Assembly: GCA_029778935.1 (NCBI GenBank)
Contig: JAKPBM010000389.1
Span: 1 to 6,165, forward strand
DNA: 6,165 nt
Direction of reading: 5' to 3'
Source of the DNA: Bacillota bacterium
GTDB taxonomy: Bacteria; Bacillota; Clostridia; Oscillospirales; QAMX01
Below, piece by piece: positions 1 through 5,102 of this stretch (its first letter is position 1; each line of letters starts with the position of its first letter). A program made the position numbers and the translations under genes. Under the pieces are notes generated by a model. It was not told the origin of the DNA, made no database searches, and worked only from the letters and a program-made list of their open reading frames with translations.

Positions 1-2
1 AC

Positions 3-335
3 CTGCCCACCGGCCTGGTTGTGGAATGCCAGGACGAACGCAGCCAGCATAAGAACCGCGAGCGGGCTATGAAAATCCTCCGCTCGAAGCTGTATGAAAA
101 AATGCAGGCGGAACAGCAGTCCCAGATTGCCGCCGAACGCCGCACCCAGGTGGGTACCGGCGACAGAAGCGAACGCATCCGCACATACAACTATCCCCAG
201 GGCCGCATCACCGACCACCGTATCGGGCTGACGCTTTACCGCTTAAACGAAGTGCTCGACGGCGATCTGGACGAACTCATCGATGCGCTGGTCACGGCGG
301 CCCAGGCGGAAAAACTCCGGCAGGCGGAAGAATGA
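3..335 (+). CDS. prfA: Peptide chain release factor 1 (RF1), C-terminal part
   Basis: This is the 3' end of the gene for release factor 1, which reads UAA and UAG stop codons in the ribosomal A site and triggers release of the finished protein. The reading frame is open from the window edge, and 110 residues are visible. The first of them ([15 protein letters not shown]) are the conserved segment that follows the GGQ loop in class I release factors. The GGQ loop itself and the PxT stop-codon recognition motif lie upstream, outside the window. The segment [18 protein letters not shown], around 192-245, is typical of RF1; RF2 has a different sequence here, so RF2 is unlikely. The tail is a short Glu/Ala-rich helix, as is usual. 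The TGA stop at 333-335 overlaps the start of tsaC. The RF methyltransferase gene prmC, often next to prfA, is not between prfA and tsaC; it could lie upstream. Confidence 0.96.
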   Translation: MPTGLVVECQDERSQHKNRERAMKILRSKLYEKMQAEQQSQIAAERRTQVGTGDRSERIRTYNYPQGRITDHRIGLTLYRLNEVLDGDLDELIDALVTAAQAEKLRQAEE

Positions 336-1378
336 TGAACGTGAAAGAAACCCTGTTGCTTTCTGCGGAACAGACGGAAAAAGCGGGGGAGATACTGCGC
401 GGCGGCGGGCTGGTGGCCATCCCGACGGAAACGGTGTATGGTTTGGCGGCCTCCGCGTTTAACGAACAGGCGGTGGCCAACATCTACGTGGCCAAGGGCC
501 GCCCGTCGGACAACCCGCTGATTGTGCACCTGGCCGACGCAAAAGATATGGAAGCCTGCTGTCTGGACATTCCGGAAGAAGCGTGGCTTCTGGCCAAAAC
601 CTTCTGGCCCGGGCCGCTTTCCATGGTGCTTACGAAGCGGCCGGCGATTCCTTCCATTGTCTCCGGCGGGTTGGACAGCGTGGCCGTGCGCGTGCCGGCG
701 CACCCGGTGGCGCGGGCGGTGATTGCCGCGGCGGGCGTGCCGCTGGCAGCGCCGTCGGCCAACCTCTCCGGTTCGCCCAGCCCCACCAGGGCGGAACACG
801 TAATATCCGACCTGTATGGCCGTATTGACGCCATCGTCGACGGCGGCCCCTGCGCGGTGGGCGTGGAATCCACGGTCATCGACATGCGGAAGAAACCCTT
901 CCGCCTGCTGCGCCCCGGCGGCATCTCCAAAGAGCAGCTGGAGGAAGTCCTCGGTCCTATCGAGGTTGACAAAGCCGTCACGGGCAGTTTGTCTGAAAAC
1001 GAGAAGCCGGCCTCCCCCGGCATGAAATACCGCCACTACGCGCCGAAAGCCCCCGTGCTGGCCGTCTGCGGGCCGGGCGACGCTTCCGCCCGCTATATCG
1101 CTTCCCAAATCGGCGAAAACGACGGCGTTATCTGCTTTACGGGGCGGGAAGCGGCCTTTGGCAAAGCAAGATTCGTGCTGCCCTACGGCGAGGAGTCAAA
1201 CGACGCCGCCCTGGCCCACAACATTTTCGACGCGCTGCGGCAGATGGACAAGCTTTCGCCCGAGAAAATTTACATCCAGTGCCCCGACGACAGGGCGCTG
1301 GGCTTTGCCGTGGCCAACCGCATCAAAAAAGCGGCGGCGTTCCATGTGATAACGGTGAAACCGGAGGAGTCCGTATGA
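332..1378 (+). CDS. tsaC: L-threonylcarbamoyladenylate synthase, Sua5/YwlC type
   Basis: The enzyme makes threonylcarbamoyl-AMP from threonine, bicarbonate and ATP in the cytoplasm. This is the first step of t6A formation at position 37 of tRNAs that read ANN codons; TsaB, TsaD and TsaE complete it. The protein has 348 residues, the long Sua5 form rather than the short E. coli TsaC. The YrdC-type catalytic domain spans about residues 12-205, with IPTETVYGL (30-38), KGRPSDNPL (55-63), PSANLSG (141-147) and GVEST (177-181). The linker [13 protein letters not shown] (228-240) leads into the C-terminal Sua5 domain (about 240-345), which ends with the family-like [17 protein letters not shown]. 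The start overlaps the prfA stop as ATGATGA. ATG at 332 and ATG at 335 are both possible; 335 is better spaced from the weak purine-rich site at 322-330. The TGA stop overlaps the coaE start in the same way, so translation is probably coupled through prfA-tsaC-coaE. Many Lys codons here are AAA, unlike in fba. Confidence 0.96.
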   Translation: MMNVKETLLLSAEQTEKAGEILRGGGLVAIPTETVYGLAASAFNEQAVANIYVAKGRPSDNPLIVHLADAKDMEACCLDIPEEAWLLAKTFWPGPLSMVLTKRPAIPSIVSGGLDSVAVRVPAHPVARAVIAAAGVPLAAPSANLSGSPSPTRAEHVISDLYGRIDAIVDGGPCAVGVESTVIDMRKKPFRLLRPGGISKEQLEEVLGPIEVDKAVTGSLSENEKPASPGMKYRHYAPKAPVLAVCGPGDASARYIASQIGENDGVICFTGREAAFGKARFVLPYGEESNDAALAHNIFDALRQMDKLSPEKIYIQCPDDRALGFAVANRIKKAAAFHVITVKPEESV

Positions 1379-1968
1379 TATTGCTGGGAATTACGGGCCA
1401 AAGCGGCACGGGCACCACGACGGTGGGCAAAATTCTGGCTTCCCAGGGCGTGCTGTTTATCAACGCCGACGAAGTGTACCACCGCCTGCTGGCCGAGGAC
1501 GAAGAGCTGAACGCCCGGCTGGAAGAAGCCTTCGGCCCCGGGGTGATGGATAACGGCCGGGTGAACCGGAAGGCTTTGGCAAAGGTGGTGTTCGCCGACC
1601 CAAAGAAGCTGGAACGGCTGAACTCCATTTCCCACGGAAGGGTTTTAAAGGAAATCCGCTCTATTCTGGCCCAGCACCCGGGCCGGGACGCGGCGGTGGA
1701 AGCCGTCGCGCTGTTTGAGAGCGGCTTTGCAAAAGAATGCACGCACACGCTGGCCGTTACGGCGCCCTACGAAGTCCGCCTGAAGCGGATTATGGAGCGG
1801 GACGGACTGACCGAAGAAGCCGCGAAGGCCCGGCTGGCCGCCCAGAAGGACGAATCCTTTTACATCTCCCGCACCGGCTATGCGATTGAAAACGGCGGCG
1901 ACCTGGCCGCTCTGACGGAGAAAGTGCTGGCCCTCTGGAACAAAATTCGGCAGGGGCAGTCGAAATAA
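1375..1968 (+). CDS. coaE: Dephospho-CoA kinase family protein with altered P-loop
   Basis: By family this is dephospho-CoA kinase, which phosphorylates the 3'-hydroxyl of dephospho-CoA in the last step of coenzyme A synthesis. ATG at 1375 is chosen because it follows GGAGG (1363-1367) with a 7-base spacer and gives 197 residues, a normal length. A longer open frame reaches back to 1279 but lies inside tsaC. Family marks are the N-terminal P-loop strand, NADEVYHRLL (30-39, with the substrate-site Asp at 32), LERLNSISH (79-87), ALFESGF (112-118), the lid RDGLTEEAAKARLAAQ (142-157) and IENGGDLAAL (171-180). The oddity is the Walker A motif, GQSGTGTTT at 8-16, where the family has GxxGSGK(S/T)T. 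The catalytic lysine is Thr14 (codon ACC, 1414-1416). The usual His-Pro after LNxIxH is His-Gly. The rest looks intact, so this may be a working variant, an enzyme using another lysine such as Lys19, or a non-catalytic paralogue. Family assignment is firm; activity is open. Confidence 0.9.
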   Translation: MILLGITGQSGTGTTTVGKILASQGVLFINADEVYHRLLAEDEELNARLEEAFGPGVMDNGRVNRKALAKVVFADPKKLERLNSISHGRVLKEIRSILAQHPGRDAAVEAVALFESGFAKECTHTLAVTAPYEVRLKRIMERDGLTEEAAKARLAAQKDESFYISRTGYAIENGGDLAALTEKVLALWNKIRQGQSK

Positions 1969-2025
1969 ACGCGACGCGACCGGCCAATCTATATTGCGGA
2001 AAGCAATCCATAAGGAGGAAATACA

Positions 2026-3426
2026 ATGTCGGAAGAAAAAGACCTGCGGAACTCGCTGCTGGTACAGCGGAAAAACGGCTATGACGTTGTGAGCCGCGAC
2101 GAAGCGATCACCGCATCCAACTACGCCACGGGATATAAGAAATTCCTGGATGAGGGCAAAACCGAGCGTTCGTCGGTGGCGGCCGCGAAAGCCCTGGCCG
2201 AAGCGGCGGGATATGTGCCCTACGTGCGGGGCATGACCCTGGCCCCCGGTTCCAAGGTATACACCATCCACCGGGACAAGGCGATTCTGCTGGCTCACAT
2301 CGGCAATAAGCCTTTGGAAGAGGGTGCATTGTTTGCGGCGGCCCACGTGGATTCCCCGCGGCTGGATTTAAAGCCCTCGCCTCTGTATGAGGACGAGGAG
2401 ATGGTCTTCTTCAAGACCCATTACTACGGCGGCATCCGCAAGTACCAGTGGGTGACGGTTCCCCTCGCGCTGCACGGCGTCGTGGTCAAGAAAAACGGCG
2501 AAGTCGTGAACGTCTGCGTGGGCGAAAACGACGACGATCCGGTGTTCGTGATTACCGATCTGCTGCCCCATTTGGCCCAGGACCAGAACGAAAAGAAGCT
2601 CGGCTCCGCCTTCTCCGGCGAGAACCTGAACGTGCTCATCGGCGGCGTGCCCTACGCCGATGAGGGCAAAGACCGGTTCAAGCTGGCGGTTATATCCATT
2701 CTGAACAGCATGTACGGCATTACCGAGCACGACCTGTTCTCCGCCGAGCTGATGTTAGTGCCCGCCGGCAAGGCCAAAGACGTGGGCCTGGACAGAAGCT
2801 TCATCGGCGCTTACGGCCAGGACGACCGCGTCTGCGCCTACACGGCCCTGACCGCGCTGCTGGACCTGCCCGAAACGCCTGACCGCACGGCCGTCTGCAT
2901 CCTTGTCGACAAGGAAGAAATCGGCTCCGAAGGCATTACCGGCATGCAGTCCGCCTGGTTCGACGGGTTTATGACCGACCTCTGCGCGTCCCAGAACGCA
3001 AGACTCCATGTCTGCTTTGAAAACTCCATCTGCCTGTCGGCGGACGTGGGCAACGCTTTAGACCCCCTCTATCCCGAAGTGTCCGACAAGCGCAACAACG
3101 CCCGCTGCAACGGCGGCGCGCTGATTACCAAGTACACCGGTTCCCGCGGCAAAGCGGGCGCTTCCGACGCGTCGGCGGAGCTGGTGGGCCTTGTGCGCCG
3201 GCTGTTTGAGGAAAATGGCGTTCTGTGGCAAATGGGTGAGTTAGGCAAAGTCGACCAGGGCGGCGGCGGCACCGTGGCGAAGTTCATGGCCAACCGCAAC
3301 ATTTCCACGGTGGACGTGGGCGTGCCCGTGTTGTCCATGCATGCGCCCTTTGAAATCACGGCCAAGCTGGATGTCTATATGCTCTACAAAGCCATTTCTG
3401 TATTTTATAGAAAAGCGGCTCTGTAA
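2026..3426 (+). CDS. apeA: M18-family zinc aminopeptidase (aminopeptidase 1 type)
   Basis: This is a cytoplasmic metallo-aminopeptidase of peptidase family M18, which removes N-terminal residues from peptides, often acidic ones, and usually works as a large dodecameric shell. The protein has 466 residues, the length of the clostridial and Thermotoga 'aminopeptidase 1' branch. The expected metal and catalytic residues are visible in order: His107 and Asp109 in AAHVDSP, Asp266/Asp267 in GQDDR, Glu297/Glu298 in DKEEIGSEG, Asp340 in SADVGNALDP, and His439 in SMHAPFE. The glycine-rich GKVDQGGGGT (407-416) corresponds to the conserved GGSTIGP-like stretch of M18 enzymes. No signal peptide is seen. 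The start is supported by AAGGAGG at 2012-2018 with a 7-base spacer. It lies 57 bases after coaE with no terminator between, so it may be read from the same transcript. The strong ribosome binding site suggests it is translated independently. Exact substrate preference cannot be told from the sequence. Confidence 0.93.
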   Translation: MSEEKDLRNSLLVQRKNGYDVVSRDEAITASNYATGYKKFLDEGKTERSSVAAAKALAEAAGYVPYVRGMTLAPGSKVYTIHRDKAILLAHIGNKPLEEGALFAAAHVDSPRLDLKPSPLYEDEEMVFFKTHYYGGIRKYQWVTVPLALHGVVVKKNGEVVNVCVGENDDDPVFVITDLLPHLAQDQNEKKLGSAFSGENLNVLIGGVPYADEGKDRFKLAVISILNSMYGITEHDLFSAELMLVPAGKAKDVGLDRSFIGAYGQDDRVCAYTALTALLDLPETPDRTAVCILVDKEEIGSEGITGMQSAWFDGFMTDLCASQNARLHVCFENSICLSADVGNALDPLYPEVSDKRNNARCNGGALITKYTGSRGKAGASDASAELVGLVRRLFEENGVLWQMGELGKVDQGGGGTVAKFMANRNISTVDVGVPVLSMHAPFEITAKLDVYMLYKAISVFYRKAAL

Positions 3427-3445
3427 AACTTCGTTTTATGGCACC

Positions 3446-3469
3446 TTCGCCCTTGCAGTTTCGGGCGAA
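3446..3469. promoter_or_regulatory. Inverted repeat around the fba -35 box (possible operator)
   Basis: TTCGCCC (3446-3452) and GGGCGAA (3463-3469) form a perfect 7-bp inverted repeat with a 10-base loop that contains the TTGCAG -35 box. No T-run follows on either strand, so it does not look like an ordinary intrinsic terminator for the aminopeptidase gene 20 bases upstream. Its overlap with the -35 box and the promoter spacer makes a transcription-factor site possible, but I do not recognise the half-site. A terminator-like RNA hairpin without a tail remains the alternative. Confidence 0.4.
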
Positions 3470-3481
3470 TAATGCTACAAT
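3453..3481 (+). promoter_or_regulatory. Promoter of the fructose-bisphosphate aldolase gene
   Basis: TTGCAG (3453-3458) and TACAAT (3476-3481) are separated by exactly 17 bases, and TG at 3473-3474 adds an extended -10 element (TGCTACAAT). This is a strong match to the housekeeping sigma-A consensus in an otherwise non-coding gap. Transcription would begin near 3487-3489, giving a leader of about 65 bases before the aldolase start. Confidence 0.75.
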
Positions 3482-3486
3482 ATGCT

Positions 3487-3522
3487 GGAATACTGAAACA
3501 GAACTGGAAAAATTCAGTATCC
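3487..3522 (+). promoter_or_regulatory. Stem-loop at the predicted 5' end of the fba mRNA
   Basis: ATACTGAA (3490-3497) pairs perfectly with TTCAGTAT (3513-3520) across a 15-base loop. GG at 3487-3488 can pair with CC at 3521-3522 if A3489 bulges out. The stem begins at or within two bases of the start point expected from the -10 box. A hairpin at the extreme 5' end is a known way to protect a messenger RNA from 5'-end-dependent decay, which would suit an abundant glycolytic mRNA. A DNA operator just downstream of the promoter is the other reading. Confidence 0.5.
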
Positions 3523-3553
3523 CAGAGACAGTTTAGAGAAGGAGATGTCATTT

Positions 3554-4489
3554 ATGCCCTTAGTAACAACCAAGGAAATGTTCAAGAAGGCATATGAAGG
3601 CGGCTACGCCATCGGCGCGTTCAACGTCAACAACATGGAAATCGTGCAGGGTATCACCGAAGCGGCGAAAGAGGAGAATTCTCCCCTGATTCTGCAGGTA
3701 TCCGCCGGCGCCCGCAAGTACGCCAAGCATGTCTACCTCATGAAGCTCATCGAGGCGGCCATCGAGGATACGGGTCTGCCCATCGCCGTCCACCTCGACC
3801 ACGGCGATTCCTTTGAGATCTGCAAATCCTGCATCGACGGCGGCTTCACCTCCGTCATGATCGACGGTTCCCACCTGTCCTTTGAGGAAAACATCGAGCT
3901 GACCCGCCGTGTCGTCGAGTATGCCCACGAGCGCGGCGTTGTCGTCGAAGGCGAGCTGGGCCGTCTGGCCGGCGTTGAGGACGACGTCAACGTGTCCGAC
4001 GAGGACGCCATGTACACCGACCCCGGTCAGGTGCAGGAGTTCGTCGAGAAGACCGGCGTTGACTCTCTGGCCATCGCCATCGGCACCAGCCACGGCGCCT
4101 ACAAGTTCAAGCCCGGCCAGCAGCCGCGCCTGCGCTTCGACATTCTCGAGAAGATCGAGCAGCTTCTGCCCGGTTTCCCGATCGTTCTCCACGGCGCTTC
4201 CTCGGTTATCCCCGAGTTCGTGAAGATGATCAACGAGAACGGCGGCAACATGCCCAACGCCATCGGCATTCCGGAGGACATGCTCCGCAAGGCGGCCAAG
4301 AGCGCGGTCTGCAAGATCAACATCGACTCCGACCTGCGTCTGGCCATGACGGCGACCATCCGGCAGTACTTTGCCCAGAATCCGTCCCACTTCGACCCGC
4401 GGCAGTACCTCGGACCGGCTCGTACCGCCATCAAGGAGCTTGTCAAGCACAAGATCCGCAACGTCCTTGGTTCCAGCAACACCCTGTAA
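3554..4489 (+). CDS. fba: Class II fructose-1,6-bisphosphate aldolase
   Basis: The enzyme reversibly splits fructose-1,6-bisphosphate into glyceraldehyde-3-phosphate and dihydroxyacetone phosphate, in glycolysis and gluconeogenesis in the cytoplasm. It is the zinc-dependent class II type. ATG at 3554 is chosen over the in-frame ATG at 3545 because AAGGAG (3539-3544) sits 9 bases before it and abuts the other, and because the protein then begins MPLVTTKEMF like its relatives. The 311 residues show GAFNVNNME (21-29), HLDHGD (80-85, catalytic Asp82 and zinc ligand His83), EGELG (132-136), GTSHGAYKF (177-185, zinc ligand His180), VLHGASSV (211-218, zinc ligand His213) and the phosphate-binding NIDSD (256-260). 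It is longer than the roughly 285-residue B. subtilis enzyme, with an extra stretch near 223-250 that I believe is usual in clostridial forms. Codon use is strongly biased (17 AAG to 2 AAA for Lys, many C-ending codons), which marks a highly expressed gene. It has its own promoter and a hairpin after it. Confidence 0.97.
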   Translation: MPLVTTKEMFKKAYEGGYAIGAFNVNNMEIVQGITEAAKEENSPLILQVSAGARKYAKHVYLMKLIEAAIEDTGLPIAVHLDHGDSFEICKSCIDGGFTSVMIDGSHLSFEENIELTRRVVEYAHERGVVVEGELGRLAGVEDDVNVSDEDAMYTDPGQVQEFVEKTGVDSLAIAIGTSHGAYKFKPGQQPRLRFDILEKIEQLLPGFPIVLHGASSVIPEFVKMINENGGNMPNAIGIPEDMLRKAAKSAVCKINIDSDLRLAMTATIRQYFAQNPSHFDPRQYLGPARTAIKELVKHKIRNVLGSSNTL

Positions 4490-4506
4490 GCAAACCCCGA
4501 ATGACG

Positions 4507-4546
4507 GCATGCGCCGGCGGCATAATCTGCCCGCCGGCGCATATGC
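4507..4546 (+). terminator. GC-rich hairpin after fba, possible terminator lacking a T-run
   Basis: ATGCGCCGGCGG (4509-4520) and its exact complement CCGCCGGCGCAT (4531-4542) form a 12-bp stem with a 10-base loop. A further GC pair (4507-4508 with 4545-4546) is possible across a two-base bulge. It begins 17 bases after the aldolase stop, where a terminator is expected, and the stem is very stable. No run of T follows (ATGCTATCAT), so it may be a tail-less terminator, a block against 3' exonucleases, or leaky. The opposite strand has no T-run either. Confidence 0.55.
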
Positions 4547-4555
4547 TATCATATG
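4543..4555 (+). promoter_or_regulatory. Possible extended -10 promoter for the downstream gene
   Basis: TGCTATCAT (4544-4552) is an extended -10 element. The 13 bases at 4543-4555 match 11 of 13 with the fba -10 region at 3472-3484 (ATGCTATCATATG against ATGCTACAATATG). No good -35 box lies 16-18 bases upstream, where the hairpin loop falls, so this would be a weak promoter relying on the TG element. Transcription would start near 4559, leaving a short leader. Confidence 0.3.
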
Positions 4556-4575
4556 AATGAAACGGGGTGACGGAT

Positions 4576-5070
4576 TTGAAAAACCTTCTTTACAAGCTGG
4601 TTTCCAGCAAAAACGCCGTGTGCGACTTTTTAAACCGGCTGTCCCTGGCCGACATCGAGCGGGGCCGGGCCAACATCACGCCGCAGATGCTGACCGATCT
4701 GCTCGCGGCGCTGGGCGACGACAGCTGGCGCGTCTACGACATCCGCTTCACCGACGAAGGGGAAATCCTCTTCAAGCTGGAAACCAAAGGCATGACGCTT
4801 TCTTATAAGATGAAGCCTGAACGGCTGGGCTTGGAAAACGGCCGTTTGTTCGGCTCCATAGCGTATCAGGAAGAGCGATCGGGCGGCGGCATCTCCGGCG
4901 CTTTATTAGGCCTTTCGGGGAAAAGCGGCCTAGCCTTCGCCCTGTCCAAGTACAGGGGCGTGGAAGTGACCAACCGGCAGGTAAGGCTGTCCGTCGACGA
5001 TTTGCCTAAGAGCCTGGGGTTTGCCCTGGCCGGGGTATCCTCCCGGGGGCTGGCTCTGCGCCTGTATTAG
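4576..5070 (+). CDS. Uncharacterised 164-residue soluble protein
   Basis: I do not recognise this family. TTG at 4576 is the preferred start because GGGGTGA (4563-4569) lies 6 bases before it. GTG at 4567 in the same frame would add three residues but abuts that site. The protein opens with a helical, charged segment (about 1-46) with KNLLYKL. A strand-rich middle follows (about 50-100: RVYDIRFTDEGEILFKLE, then an alternating stretch with KPERLGLENGRLFGSIAY). A Gly/Ser/Ala-rich segment with GGGISGALLGLSGK spans about 103-125, and the end is RGLALRLY. There is no signal peptide, no clear membrane helix and only one cysteine (Cys16). The GC-rich codon use matches its neighbours and favours a real gene. 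It ends 29 bases before the proposed start of the CDF transporter, so the two may be co-transcribed, which is the only hint to function. The strand pattern could suit a ligand-binding or scaffold fold, but that is a guess. Confidence 0.75.
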   Translation: MKNLLYKLVSSKNAVCDFLNRLSLADIERGRANITPQMLTDLLAALGDDSWRVYDIRFTDEGEILFKLETKGMTLSYKMKPERLGLENGRLFGSIAYQEERSGGGISGALLGLSGKSGLAFALSKYRGVEVTNRQVRLSVDDLPKSLGFALAGVSSRGLALRLY

Positions 5071-5083
5071 TCTGACGCTTACG

Positions 5084-5102
5084 AAAGGGGGTTCCCGCCA
5101 TC
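5084..5102 (+). promoter_or_regulatory. Ribosome binding site followed by a rare ATC start codon
   Basis: AAAGGGGG (5084-5091) is followed after 8 bases by ATC at 5100 in the frame of the CDF transporter. The frame is open from just after TGA at 5073-5075 and has no ATG, GTG or TTG before GTG at 5172, which lies inside the first membrane helix. Sequence resembling CDF N-termini begins before 5172, so the site at 5084 most likely serves ATC at 5100. Confidence 0.5.

Noticed and set aside
236..1108. 290-codon open frame on the minus strand opposite tsaC
   Set aside because: Its composition (His/Arg/Gly-rich) is that of an antisense shadow of a GC-rich gene, no ribosome site is seen, and tsaC on the other strand has clear family motifs.
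1279..1374. Upstream extension of coaE to an ATG at 1279
   Set aside because: The added 32 residues lie inside tsaC and do not resemble a CoaE N-terminus; ATG 1375 has a well-spaced GGAGG.
1993..2007. Small hairpin ATTGC / GCAAT and a TATATT -10-like box upstream of the aminopeptidase
   Set aside because: The stem has only 5 bp with no T-run, and no -35 box lies at a proper distance. It could easily arise by chance.
1645..2346. 233-codon minus-strand frame across the coaE-apeA junction
   Set aside because: It lies over two well-supported + strand genes and their intergenic ribosome site, and shows no recognisable motif.
3545..3553. ATG at 3545 as the fba start
   Set aside because: The ribosome site ends directly before it, leaving no spacer, whereas ATG 3554 is 9 bases away and gives the usual N-terminus.
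3560..4552. 330-codon open frame on the minus strand opposite fba
   Set aside because: It is a mirror of the strongly biased aldolase codons (GAC, GTC and CTC read back as valine, aspartate and glutamate). No homology or ribosome site supports it.
4557..4808. 83-codon + strand frame starting at ATG 4557
   Set aside because: It is out of frame with the longer, better-spaced ORF at 4576, is Arg/His-rich like an off-frame reading, and has no ribosome site.
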